Shown: positions 35,287 through 44,516 of the stretch, piece by piece | How the letters are laid out: the number at the start of each line of letters is the position of its first letter | Position numbering within the stretch: the stretch's first letter is position 1 | NCBI GenBank assembly: GCA_019358895.1 | Contig: JAHHIG010000030.1 | Span: 1 to 48,890 of the forward strand | Length of the DNA stretch: 48,890 nt | Direction of reading: 5' to 3' | DNA from: Tildeniella nuda ZEHNDER 1965/U140 | Lineage (GTDB): Bacteria > Cyanobacteriota > Cyanobacteriia > Leptolyngbyales > Leptolyngbyaceae | Translations under genes and position numbers: made by a program | The notes under the pieces: generated by a model | Seen by the model: the letters and a program-made list of their open reading frames with translations, nothing else | The model's database searches: none | What the model was told of the DNA's origin: nothing

Positions 35287-35676
35287 TCATGCCCACGATC
35301 GCCGGATCGGATATGCGTCAAACTGCTCATCACGGCTAATCATAATCAAATCATGAACGATCGCTTGTGCAATGAGCATCCGATCGAATGGATCACGATG
35401 ATGCAGTGGTAGTGTCAAGTAGAGCGCTGCATCGTCAAAGGTAATGGGGAGAGTTTCAATATCAAACTGTTGTAAAAGCTGACGTAAGTCTTGAAATGAA
35501 GATTGGAGTTCTAGCTTTCCCAAGCCAACTTTGATTGCAATCTCCCAAAGGCTGGCGATACTCAGATAAATCCGATTTTCTCGCGCTTCAATGATGTCTT
35601 TTGCCGATGCACTCAAGGTAAGACTGCCCTGTATGTACCACAGAAATACATGTGTATCCAGAAGCGCAGCCGTCAT
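35287..35676 (-). CDS. vapC: VapC-type PIN domain toxin
   Basis: 129 residues. A PIN-fold RNase toxin with LLDTHVFLWYIQG (first acidic residue), ASLWEIAIKVGLGKL, and LPLHHRDPFDRMLIAQA, then MISRDEQFDAY. These are typical VapC signatures. It follows a DUF2281 antitoxin whose stop and its start overlap by one base (TAATG), indicating translational coupling. It probably cleaves RNA when the antitoxin decays. Confidence 0.92.
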   Translation of the reverse strand: MTAALLDTHVFLWYIQGSLTLSASAKDIIEARENRIYLSIASLWEIAIKVGLGKLELQSSFQDLRQLLQQFDIETLPITFDDAALYLTLPLHHRDPFDRMLIAQAIVHDLIMISRDEQFDAYPIRRSWA

Positions 35677-35891
35677 TACATATAATCCTTGAAGTCTTCC
35701 AGAGGCTCATCAAAATCATCAGCGATCGTGATTTTGTCTTTCCAAACGCCAAAACCCTGTCGTTTGAGAGACTCTTGCTCAGAAGAAACCGTTGCATAAC
35801 GATTCACAAGAAATTCTGTGTAATGCAAAACCTCTTGCTTCAGTGCTTCCGGTAGTTTCTCAAGATTCTGCAAAATCGTAGTCTCTAACAT
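35676..35891 (-). CDS. DUF2281 family antitoxin, first tandem paralogue
   Basis: 71 residues: MLETTILQNLEKLPEALKQEVLHYTEFLVNRY, then a tail ending DDFDEPLEDFKDYM. The N-terminal helical part fits DUF2281, a family often paired with VapC. It overlaps the toxin start by 1 bp and the upstream paralogue by 7 bp. The DDFDEPLEDF tail is shared with that paralogue and is the probable toxin-binding segment. Confidence 0.85.
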   Translation of the reverse strand: MLETTILQNLEKLPEALKQEVLHYTEFLVNRYATVSSEQESLKRQGFGVWKDKITIADDFDEPLEDFKDYM

Positions 35892-36115
35892 GACGCATCC
35901 TCCTTCAAAGAAAAGTCTTCTAACGGTTCATCGAAGTCATCCGACATCCAGATTTTTCCTTTAAGCGCACCCGCTTCGCGCTTCTTTTCAGGCGGCTCTG
36001 CTGCGATCGTGTCTTGAGGATACTTCTGAACCAGAAATTCGGCATAATGCAGCACTTCTTGCTGTAATGACTCAGGTAATTTCTGCAACGCCTCTAATAA
36101 ATCTGTTTGAATCAT
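35885..36115 (-). CDS. DUF2281 family antitoxin, second tandem paralogue
   Basis: 76 residues: LLEALQKLPESLQQEVLHYAEFLVQKYPQ..., tail MSDDFDEPLEDFSLKEDASC. Clearly homologous to its downstream neighbour (the same helix pattern and DDFDEPLEDF). It is the first of three overlapping genes (DUF2281, DUF2281, VapC). A single VapC with two antitoxins is unusual; one may be an orphan whose toxin was lost, or both may bind the same toxin. Confidence 0.82.
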   Translation of the reverse strand: MIQTDLLEALQKLPESLQQEVLHYAEFLVQKYPQDTIAAEPPEKKREAGALKGKIWMSDDFDEPLEDFSLKEDASC

Positions 36116-36838
36116 GGCTCCTTACTCCAACGTAGAGTTCGCAATCAAACGCATTGACAGCACAATATACACAACCGTTCTTCCAGAATAAGCCAGTAGA
36201 CGCGATCGCGCGAGTCTCCAAAAACCGGGTTTCTCGCGGCAACGGTCAAAGTGTTGATTGGCGTGGAGCTAGTCAACTACTACTCAACAGGAGTAGACGC
36301 GATCGCTCAACGAGGCAAAATTGTGCCCCTACATTGTCACTGTCGCCGCGTTGATCTTGACTCGATCGCGATCGATCTCAAAGGCAGCGTGATCGATCTC
36401 AAAGGCAGCGTGATCGATCTCGAATGTATGCCCCTGCATTACCAAGGCGACTGCATCGATCTCAAATTGATCGTGATCGATCACAACTGCATCACCCTAC
36501 ATTGCCACTGTGACCACATCGATCGCGCATTGCTCAATGCACACTCGCATCACAGCCCCAACTATTCCTTCTGCAAGCGTTAACCGTCGTGTTGCAAGGG
36601 GCACACTAAAGCCGTCAATTCTTTACCCACAGATGAACGTAACGCGATGTGCAACTAATTCGCCCTCATCCCCACCCTTCTCCCCAGGGAGAAGGGCTTC
36701 CAGACCGTTCCGGTTCCCTCTCCCATCGGGAGAGGGCTAGGGTGAGGGCAGTTTTGGCAGGTATTTTAGGAAAGTCGCACATCGCGTGAATGTAGGGTTA
36801 GGGGGCACGATCGCCCCTCCAAACCAAGCCCGTGTTCA
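36116..36838. repeat. Repeat-rich intergenic stretch
   Basis: 723 bp with no confident gene. Around 36368-36420 the 21-bp unit GATCGATCTCAAAGGCAGCGT is repeated, and three longer units starting (C)CCCTRCATT occur at about 36328, 36430 and 36497. An open frame of 110 residues (36251-36583, plus) runs through these repeats with an IDLKGSV heptad pattern but has no clear ribosome-binding site and is probably not translated. At 36661-36750 lies the second copy of the CCCTCACCCTAGCCCTCTCC inverted repeat. HIP1-like GCGATCGC sites are dense. Confidence 0.6.
36661..36750. repeat. Dispersed inverted repeat, second copy
   Basis: Left CGCCCTCATCCCCACCCTTC, inner CTCCCCAGGGAG, then CCCTCTCCCATCGGGAGAGGG and right GCTAGGGTGAGGGC. 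It corresponds to the element at 18373-18460 in the opposite orientation. Confidence 0.8.
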
Positions 36839-37363
36839 TTAAACAGGCACATACTTCAAATAAAGTCTCAGCAACCGCAGTAGGCGCATCCATGCTCTGG
36901 CAGGCTGTTCAAAAAAAGTAAAAATATCCCCGAAACCCACGCTTGTCTTCTGGTGATGCAGCCAGTGCTGTTCAGGAATCGTGATGAAGCAAACCTGACA
37001 CAACAGCGCGATCGGTTTTGGTGTTTGCCAGCCCAACGCGCTAACATGCCGCCACCAAACGTGAAATTGTCCGAAGAGTAGCCCACTGATAACGCCGATC
37101 GGTGAGAACGACCACAGCGCCACCGCCACCAGCAGATACGGTAATGCACCCAAAAGACCGTCAAGCAAAACCTGCACGTTGAACGTCAAAATGGCGTAGT
37201 GGTGAAACGTTTTCTTTGCAGAATGGTGCGTCTTAAGATGAAGGCTACCAAAAACATGTTCGGGAACGTGGTAGCAAAAGGTAGAAAAAAAATCGCCAAG
37301 CACCAACAACAACCAGGCAACTGTCAATGGACAAATGAACGCACGTGCGATCGCCTCAAGCAT
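36839..37363 (-). CDS. Fatty acid hydroxylase / sterol desaturase superfamily membrane protein
   Basis: 174 residues with about four hydrophobic segments. Histidine clusters typical of the di-iron membrane hydroxylase superfamily are in place: HVPEH then HLKTHH near residues 33-47, HVWWRH near residue 100, and HWLHHQ near residue 135. It is shorter than most members but has all the clusters. Possible substrates are lipids or carotenoids. It has no partner gene; it is preceded by a region of about 600 bp without genes. Confidence 0.8.
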   Translation of the reverse strand: MLEAIARAFICPLTVAWLLLVLGDFFSTFCYHVPEHVFGSLHLKTHHSAKKTFHHYAILTFNVQVLLDGLLGALPYLLVAVALWSFSPIGVISGLLFGQFHVWWRHVSALGWQTPKPIALLCQVCFITIPEQHWLHHQKTSVGFGDIFTFFEQPARAWMRLLRLLRLYLKYVPV

Positions 37364-37974
37364 GGATATTCCTCACACCGATATAGATTGGCATCGTAGA
37401 ATTTGACCGGAAAGGCACCCAAGCCCTCTACCGTCTCAAAACGTCATTAGCTAAAGAAACCAAACGAGTCTTTAGAAATCACTGGAGCCAGAGGACTAAC
37501 CCCAAGATCATCTCTTGTTAACATCTCTCAGCTCAATTTGCGTGTAGCCTACAGCACTCAAAAAGAAGCGACTCTGGCTACAGGGATCATGTGTTTCGAC
37601 ACCGATAGACAAGCATGTCTTCACCTCACGTCAAGCAAATCTTGCATACAATGGTTTTCCGATAGGTTAACCGTAGATTTTGCACTATTGTACCGATCTT
37701 GTCAGTGAAAGCCAAGATCCTTGTAGCGTTCTCTACGATCGTTCCAGGTGATACCTGCTCAGGCTGCTTCGGCAACAGTTGACGGTTCGATCGCCAACCG
37801 ACAATTGGTAAACTCAGTCGCCATCACACCGCTACGCGCTCTGCATCAATGCCATTTCATCGGCAACTCGACTGCAAGCAGCATAAAATCAAGAGATAGA
37901 CACTGAACTCTGGATGTACAAACTCTGCAACCAGGAGTGTGACGAACACTTGCAACAGGAGTGTGACGAACGCA
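37364..37974. other. Gene-free stretch before the PRC-barrel gene
   Basis: About 610 bp between divergent genes. No gene, RNA or riboswitch was recognised. The last 45 bp hold a 24-bp tandem duplication (CAGGAGTGTGACGAAC at 37932-37947 and 37956-37971) that duplicates a ribosome-binding-like AGGAG and a GTG codon right at the start of the next gene. Confidence 0.45.
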
Positions 37975-39147
37975 ATGACACCATTACCTGACGTAATCCG
38001 ACAGAGCGACTTGCTCAACCAGCTAATACTCGATCGCACCACCATGGAAGCACTGGGGCGAGTAGAAGTCATGTGGATGTATCCCTCTGCCCATCGTGTG
38101 TTGGGCTTTGTCTGCAAAGCAGGCACCTTCGGAGCTAAAAAAACAGCCTTCAAACTGGCTCAAATCAGCACATTGGGTGCCAATGGCATCTTGACTCGCG
38201 ATCAACCCGAAGAAACGGATGCCACAAAAGTACGTCAGCTTGAAACGTTGCTGCACTGCGAGGTGTGGAGTGAAACTGGCAACAAAATCGGCAAAATCAC
38301 CGATTACCTTTTTAACCTGAAAACAGGCACTATTACTCACTACTTGCTGGCATCAAGTGGCTGGGCTGGCATTGCCAGTGATCTCTACCAGCTACCACCA
38401 TCACAAGTGCTGAGTATGGGGCGAAAACGGGTGCTTGTGACCGAAGCCTCAGCTCAAACGCTGGCAGTCGATCAAAGCGGCATCAAGCAAACGTTGGCGA
38501 AAGCCACGTCGGTGCTAAAAGAAGACTATGGTCAAGCGACCGAAGAATTGCGATCGCTCTCAAAACAAGCACAAGCCGCTACCGAACAGGCAAAGGGGCG
38601 GTTTCAAACCCTGACTGGACAGTTAAAGGAACGAGCGCGATCGCTCTCTCAACAGGCGCAAGAAACGATTCAAAACATCAACGAGCAGCTCCAGGAAGAC
38701 GCGCAGACGATCGTTGAACAAGCGAAAGAGAATAGCCAGGTGCTTGCCGAACGGATGAAAGAACGCACTCAAACCTTCAGCGAACAGTTTGAAGACGGCA
38801 TCCAAAGCCTGGGTGAGCAAGTCGAAGATGGCATCCAAACATTGACCGTCCAGGCAAAAGAAATCCTCGAACCGACGACAGACGATACTGAGCAAGCCGT
38901 GTCATCCACACCAATCATCCCTTCAACTCAAGTAAACGAACAAACGGGTTTTGAAACCACTCGCTCGGAGATTAGTGACTTCAACGATGATGATGCTCCC
39001 TGGATTGGCGATGAACCTTGGATCGGGACATCGATCGACACCCCATTACCAACGATCGCTTCTCCACATTCAAAAAACAGCCCAAATCATCAACAAAAAC
39101 TTAACTTGGAAGCAACTGACATTGATGACGACGAGCCTTGGATTTAA
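37975..39147 (+). CDS. PRC-barrel domain protein with long coiled coil and acidic C-terminus
   Basis: 390 residues from ATG 37975; GTG 37939 (402 residues) or GTG 37963 are alternatives created by a duplicated AGGAGTGTG. Two PRC-barrel-like domains lie at about residues 10-80 and 85-150 (LETLLHCEVWSETGNKIGKITDYLFNLKTGTITHYLLAS). A long amphipathic helix region (about 165-310) has 11/22-residue apolipoprotein/LEA-like repeats (EDAQTIVEQAKENSQVLAERMKERTQTFSEQ). The acidic tail carries DDDAPWIGDEPWIG and ends DDDEPWI. Such architectures occur in cyanobacteria with unknown function; a membrane- or thylakoid-associated role is plausible but inferred. Confidence 0.82.
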   Translation: MTPLPDVIRQSDLLNQLILDRTTMEALGRVEVMWMYPSAHRVLGFVCKAGTFGAKKTAFKLAQISTLGANGILTRDQPEETDATKVRQLETLLHCEVWSETGNKIGKITDYLFNLKTGTITHYLLASSGWAGIASDLYQLPPSQVLSMGRKRVLVTEASAQTLAVDQSGIKQTLAKATSVLKEDYGQATEELRSLSKQAQAATEQAKGRFQTLTGQLKERARSLSQQAQETIQNINEQLQEDAQTIVEQAKENSQVLAERMKERTQTFSEQFEDGIQSLGEQVEDGIQTLTVQAKEILEPTTDDTEQAVSSTPIIPSTQVNEQTGFETTRSEISDFNDDDAPWIGDEPWIGTSIDTPLPTIASPHSKNSPNHQQKLNLEATDIDDDEPWI

Positions 39148-39230
39148 GAGCTATCGGTAGGGTGAGTTTGGACGCTCTGTAATCGTCTTTGCTGTTGCTA
39201 AACAGTGAAGCTTTGTCAATACAGGTCATT

Positions 39231-42200
39231 CTAAATTTGCTGTGCCCTTGTATCGGCAATGCAGTTTTCTAGTTTCTCACCCAGTAGTTGCACGTGAGGT
39301 TCTTTCAACATGCCCAGATGATTGCCAGGAATCAGAAAAACTTCTAAGCCGTTCTCTGCCAAACTCTGCCAACTCAATTTGTTGTCAGGAAGAGCGTGAT
39401 AGGCACTAGCAATTTCAGTTGCTTTGAACAAGGTAACGTGACCAGCATAGCTACGAATGCAGTAGCGAGCGGTTAACTCCTGGTTTTCTTGCTCATAGTT
39501 AAAGTCCATAATCTCGTCTGGTAAGGGCAGTCCCGCACGTTGAGAGATCTTAATTCGGACATGATAATAGAAATCCCACAGCGCTTGTGTGAGGTCATGC
39601 GTTCGCCAGCGAAGTTGTTCTTTGAGCGTGGGTAACAGGTAAGCGAAACCAGATTGCCTCATCTTATGCCAGTGTTTGGTTGCTGTATCACGAGCTAGAG
39701 AAGACTGAGCGGCGATCGGGGGATAGGTATCAATCAACCCCAACAAAGCAGTTTCTTGTCCTTGCCCTTTGAGTTGCTGTGCCATCTCATACGCAACCAA
39801 ACCGCCGAACGATATGCCTACTAATAAGTAGGGTCCTTGCGGCTGTAGTGTTCGCATCTGCTGAATATAGTGCGCCGCTAGATCTTCAACGCGATCGAGC
39901 GCGATCGCTTCTCCAGCAATTTGAGCTGCCAGACCATAGACGGGTCGTTCTGAATCGAGGTGCCGCACTAATGGTAAGTAGAACTCTAGTCCTCTACCAA
40001 GTACATGAATACAGAAGAGCGGCGGCTTATGACTCGCTTGGTTACCCGACTGTATGACCACTAGCGACGGACAGATAGGTGTTGGTTCCAGTTGCCGTAA
40101 AGCCTTTGCGAGTTCACTGATTGTTGGTGCTTGAAAAAGAGTAGACAATGGGAGACCCTTGCTACACCGCTCTTCAACTTGCGCCCAAACCCGCACGGCT
40201 GAAAGCGAATGTCCCCCTAACTCAAAAAAGTTATCGTAAACGCCGATCGGCTTGATTCTCAAAACGTCCTGCCAGATTTCGGTCAACTGACGTTCTAATT
40301 CATCTCTCGGTGCAACGAATGTACTTGCTACGGCATCCGTTGCACCAGTAGTCGCCGATACCAACAGGGTTTGGCGATCGTCCGTAAATGCCAACTCAGG
40401 AGTCGGTAACGCCTGACGATCGAGTTTGCCATTGGCGGTAACGGGTAGCTCTTTCAGCATGACGAAAGCTGAAGGCACCATGTACTCTGGCAGTTTTTCT
40501 TTTAAGCAGCGTCGCAACTCACCGATCGTCGGAGCAGGCTGCTGACGAGGAACAATGTAAGCAACCAGACGCTTTTCACCGGGCTGGTCTTCCCGTGCCA
40601 TGACCACAGAAACCTGAATGTCAGGATGTTGCGCCAGTACGGCTTCGATCTCGCCTAACTCAATGCGAAAGCCCCGAATCTTCACCTGATGGTCTATACG
40701 ACCCAGGAACTCGATATTGCCATCCGGGAAAAAGCGCGCTAAATCACCCGTGCGATACAGCCGCGCCTGTGGTGACTGATGAAACGGATGAGGAATAAAG
40801 CGTTCTGCTGTTTTGACTGGATCGGTGTATCCAGATGCCAGACAATCACCACCAATGTAAAGCTCTCCAGTCACCCCGATCGGACAGGGTTGCAAGCGAG
40901 CATCCAAAATGTAGTACTGGGCATTCTGAATCGGCTTGCCATAGGGAATGCTTGTCCAGTGAGGCTCGATCTGGTCAATGGGGTAGACGTTCGACCAGAC
41001 AGTCGCTTCTGTGGCACCTCCAAGCGAAATTACCTTGACTCCTGGAAACGTTGCTTTCACTGCGTTGGGCAATGTGACCGGAATCCAATCACCGCTCATA
41101 AAAACAAGTCGCAACGGGTTAGGTCGATCAGTTGCCGGAATGCTGGCAAAAAACGGTACTAGCTGTTGTAGTGCTGGTGGGGCAGAATCCCAGAAGGTAA
41201 TTGGCTCGTGACAAAGAATCTGTAGCAGAGCAGATGGATCACGAACCGTTTCGTTCGATACGACTCGGATAGAACCACCCGCTGCCAAAAGCCCAAAGAT
41301 GTCGTAGACCGATAGGTCAAAGCAGAGAGAAGTTATGAACAATACGCGATCGGAGGCGTTCACAGCAAAGGTGCGGTTGACCCACTCGATCAAATTGATG
41401 ACAGGCTGATGCCGAACAACGACCCCTTTCGGTGTTCCAGTCGAACCTGAGGTGAAAATCACGTAGGCAGTGTCATCAGGACTGTTTTGCCTGGGCAAAT
41501 TCTGTTGTGGCTGCTTGTACAGGTGGGATGCTTGCCAAACGTGCAGTCCTTTTGAAGACAGCGGCTTCGAGGCGCAGGCAGTCGGTGTTTCGATCGCGGC
41601 TCGATCCAAACAAATCAAATGCTCTAACTGAGGAAGTTGCGGCTGTAGCCCTTCAAACGTTGGTTGGTGACACGCCTGTGTGACAACCCAGTGAATATTG
41701 AGTGAGTCCAGAATCCACTGCACCCGCGCTTCAGGAAAGCTTGGTTCCAAAGGCACATAAGCACCTCCAGCTTTCAGAATTCCCAACAGAGCTGGAATCA
41801 TCTCTAAGCCACGGTTCAAGTAGACTCCAACAAAGGTACCAGCACCAACTCCTAAAGATTGAAGGTGATGAGCGAGTTGATTCGCCTGACGGTTAACGTC
41901 GCCATACGTTAGCTGTTGGTTTTCATAAACAACGGCGATCGCGTCAGGATTGCACACGACCTGAGCTTCAAACAGTTGATGTAAACAGACATCTTGCGCG
42001 TAGGGAACCGCTGTGTCGTTCCATGCCACCAGCAGTTGATGTTGTTCAGCTTCAGTCACCAGCGTTAGATCTGCCAGCGTTTGCTCTGGATGAGCAACCA
42101 TCCCTGCCAGCAATGTTTGCAGATGTCCCAGTAGTCGGACGATCGCTGCCCGGTCAAACCGAGAGCGATCGTAGGAAATTTTCAATAATAGTTCTGCATC

Positions 42201-43508
42201 CAGACAGCCAATCAATACCAGCGGTAACCCGGGTTGTTCATGGAGTTGAACGTGGCGGTTTTGCCAGTTGCCTCCCTGCTGTTGAAGCGTCGTGTTCAGC
42301 GCATAGTTTTCAAACACGACAATGCTCTCAAACAGAGCTACACCAGGAGGCACATCACTCCATGTCTGTACCTTAACCAGCGGTGTGTGTTCATAGTCAC
42401 GAACGGCTACGTGCTGCGATCGTAGCGCTTTCAGCCAGGGCAGCAAGGACGCTTCAGCAGGAACCTGGACTCTCACTGGTAGCGTGTTGATCAACAGTCC
42501 AATCATCGCTTCTGTTCCGCCCAGAGCCGAATGCCGACAGGCTCTAGTTGCCCCAAAAAGCACATCTTCCTCGCCGCTATAGCGACTTAAAAGCAGTGCC
42601 CAGGCACCTTGAACGATCGTGTTTGGTGTGATGTCGTGCTCTTTAGCGAGAGCTTGTAGCGCCGTTGTTAAGGCTGACGAGAGGCAAATCTGCTCTTCTC
42701 CATAGTCTGCCCGGTCAAGCAAGTGGCTAGAAGCTTGAATTGGAAGTAAAGGCGTGGGTGTGGAAAAGCCCTTGAGGAGGTGCTGCCAGAAGTCTTTCGC
42801 CTTCGCGAGATCCTGCTGCTGTAGCCACTCAATATAGTCTCGATACGGACGAGGGGTTGGCAGTGAAAGCGTTTGAGCCTGACAAACCGCTTCGTAAAGT
42901 GCGAAGACTTCTTTGAGTAGCCACGTAAACGAGCGTCCATCTAGCAAAATGTGGTGGAATGTCCAGACCAGCCGATACTCAGCGTCAGCTAACCTGAATA
43001 AAGCAAGCCGGATGAGAGGCGCATGAGTCAGATCAAAACCACGCTGGCGATCGCCTTGCAAGTATGTCTGATGGCGTTCCAGTTGCTCTATATCAGATAA
43101 TTCTCGCCAGTCGTATTGTGTCAGTGGCAGTTGTACGTCTTGATGCACTTGCTGCGATGGTTCATCTAGATCATTCCATCTAAAGCTGGTTCTTAAAATT
43201 GGATGCCGTTGTATAACTTGCTCCCAGGCTTGGATGAACGGTGCAATTTCAAGGTTTTCACGCAGCGTACAAACCATTTGTTCGATATCGATTCCAGACT
43301 GTTGCTCATGCAGGCTATGGAACAACATGCCCTGTTGCATCGGAGAGAGTGCATACGAAGCTTCTATCCTTTTGGACGTAATTGGCATGGGCGAGTCATG
43401 CAACAACGGTTCTAAAGCCTTCCCGATCGCGCCTGCTCTCTCTATTTTTGGCTCAGTGACCGATGCTTTAGCTGGTCGTAGTCGCTTAGAAGGATTGAAG
43501 AGCATCAT
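39231..43508 (-). CDS. Single-module non-ribosomal peptide synthetase (C-A-PCP-TE)
   Basis: 1425 residues. The condensation domain (about 45-480) has LSPMQQGMLFHSL at 54-66 and the active-site HHILLDG at 185-191. The adenylation domain (about 505-1035) has FTSGSTGTPKG at 685-695, FDLSVYDIFG, YRTGDLARF, GRIDHQVKIRGFRIELGEIE and LPVTANGKLDR. The carrier domain has GGHSL with the phosphopantetheine Ser1101. The thioesterase (about 1165-1415) has GISFG with Ser1233 and a final histidine in PGNHLGML. The selectivity positions read by eye begin D731, L732, Y735 with S near 805, and then the segment SLGGATEATVW; parts of this resemble cysteine-type codes but the substrate is uncertain. No loading module or tailoring gene is adjacent, so it is either trans-acting or an orphan. 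Confidence 0.92.
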   Translation of the reverse strand: MMLFNPSKRLRPAKASVTEPKIERAGAIGKALEPLLHDSPMPITSKRIEASYALSPMQQGMLFHSLHEQQSGIDIEQMVCTLRENLEIAPFIQAWEQVIQRHPILRTSFRWNDLDEPSQQVHQDVQLPLTQYDWRELSDIEQLERHQTYLQGDRQRGFDLTHAPLIRLALFRLADAEYRLVWTFHHILLDGRSFTWLLKEVFALYEAVCQAQTLSLPTPRPYRDYIEWLQQQDLAKAKDFWQHLLKGFSTPTPLLPIQASSHLLDRADYGEEQICLSSALTTALQALAKEHDITPNTIVQGAWALLLSRYSGEEDVLFGATRACRHSALGGTEAMIGLLINTLPVRVQVPAEASLLPWLKALRSQHVAVRDYEHTPLVKVQTWSDVPPGVALFESIVVFENYALNTTLQQQGGNWQNRHVQLHEQPGLPLVLIGCLDAELLLKISYDRSRFDRAAIVRLLGHLQTLLAGMVAHPEQTLADLTLVTEAEQHQLLVAWNDTAVPYAQDVCLHQLFEAQVVCNPDAIAVVYENQQLTYGDVNRQANQLAHHLQSLGVGAGTFVGVYLNRGLEMIPALLGILKAGGAYVPLEPSFPEARVQWILDSLNIHWVVTQACHQPTFEGLQPQLPQLEHLICLDRAAIETPTACASKPLSSKGLHVWQASHLYKQPQQNLPRQNSPDDTAYVIFTSGSTGTPKGVVVRHQPVINLIEWVNRTFAVNASDRVLFITSLCFDLSVYDIFGLLAAGGSIRVVSNETVRDPSALLQILCHEPITFWDSAPPALQQLVPFFASIPATDRPNPLRLVFMSGDWIPVTLPNAVKATFPGVKVISLGGATEATVWSNVYPIDQIEPHWTSIPYGKPIQNAQYYILDARLQPCPIGVTGELYIGGDCLASGYTDPVKTAERFIPHPFHQSPQARLYRTGDLARFFPDGNIEFLGRIDHQVKIRGFRIELGEIEAVLAQHPDIQVSVVMAREDQPGEKRLVAYIVPRQQPAPTIGELRRCLKEKLPEYMVPSAFVMLKELPVTANGKLDRQALPTPELAFTDDRQTLLVSATTGATDAVASTFVAPRDELERQLTEIWQDVLRIKPIGVYDNFFELGGHSLSAVRVWAQVEERCSKGLPLSTLFQAPTISELAKALRQLEPTPICPSLVVIQSGNQASHKPPLFCIHVLGRGLEFYLPLVRHLDSERPVYGLAAQIAGEAIALDRVEDLAAHYIQQMRTLQPQGPYLLVGISFGGLVAYEMAQQLKGQGQETALLGLIDTYPPIAAQSSLARDTATKHWHKMRQSGFAYLLPTLKEQLRWRTHDLTQALWDFYYHVRIKISQRAGLPLPDEIMDFNYEQENQELTARYCIRSYAGHVTLFKATEIASAYHALPDNKLSWQSLAENGLEVFLIPGNHLGMLKEPHVQLLGEKLENCIADTRAQQI

Positions 43509-44516
43509 GATAAGGATGAATTTGTATAGCTGAACTTACACAGAGGACTTCACCCAGACCCTTCAGGGTTTTAATGAGACTGCAAACGTGGCGGTGGACT
43601 GAGTACCAGCACTAAATACTGCCTTTCTTGTCGAGGCGGAGAGCCGTCTCGACAAGGACATCTGTGCTTGAGCTAACTCAGCTCAAGGAAGAAAAAAGAG
43701 TGAACATTAGTAAATAGACAAATCCACTAGACATCTTTGTTCGTAACAACATTCCATTTATGCTTCCCTAACTTACAACCGTCAATGCATAAATGACGAT
43801 CCTTCACTTAGTCTTTATCTATCCATGCCGTTTACCTTACGCTTTCAAGAAATCTTTATATGCTTTCTTGAAAAGCTGATCTGAGTTTTCAAGTCGTGAA
43901 GTAAAGCGGTGCTAGCAATTTTAAGTGTGTTTAAGAAGCCTCTCGATCGTTGTTTTCAACAAGAGTAGAAGGTCATTATGAAGATTGAACTTGCAATGAT
44001 GGTAAGTAGTTAATAACATCAAAAGCAGTTAACCCAAGTACTGCTTATGCACATTCAAATAGTTCAATCTAATTAGTTAAGACATGGGTAGGCATTTTAT
44101 TCACTTGAGGCTATGCAGGTTGCAGATGACTGTGTCAGTTACTGCCAATTACTGCCAATCAGCCAATTTTGCAGTCTTACTATTTTAGTGAAGCGACGCT
44201 AAACAGGGGTTGAGATTAGGTCAACGCGTGAAGAATGTAGAGTCGGCTGGAAGCAGTGAAGCGTTTGAGCAGAAGCATGATCTCGGCAATAGCAACCCAA
44301 CAGCAGCAAGGTGTCACGAGGCAAAGGCTTTTATGTGTTTAGTGCAGCTACTCTAAATAATCCACTTGACGGAAGTTGCCTTAAGTTTGCTAGGCTGAGA
44401 AGGTACGTAACTGATTAGAGTCTTGGGAACTAGAAGCACTAACTCTGTTTCGATTGGCATTGAAGCTTTTTTGTTACACGCTTTTATTTGACATTCTATG
44501 CCGAGAGAATAACATC
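43509..44516. other. 1-kb gene-free stretch between the NRPS and sipA-like gene
   Basis: No convincing gene. At 43627-43656 lies a near-perfect hairpin: CTTGTCGAG pairs with CTCGACAAG, extended by G-T and three GC pairs, loop AGAG. It is 119 bp upstream of the NRPS start. The rest is AT-rich; no RNA, riboswitch or tandem repeat is recognised. It must contain the promoters of both divergent genes. Confidence 0.5.
43627..43656. repeat. Strong hairpin upstream of the NRPS gene
   Basis: A 13-bp stem (one G-T pair) with loop AGAG: CTTGTCGAGGCGG, AGAG, CCGTCTCGACAAG. No T-run follows on either side, which argues against a terminator. It may be a dispersed palindrome or a transcript leader structure. 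Confidence 0.6.

Noticed and set aside
36360-36420. Possible CRISPR-like array
   Set aside because: Only a few degenerate 21-bp units without regular spacers and no cas genes in the window.
36251-36583. 110-residue open frame with IDLKGSV repeats
   Set aside because: It lies wholly in simple repeats, has no ribosome-binding site and an odd Cys/His-rich composition; kept only as a repeat region.
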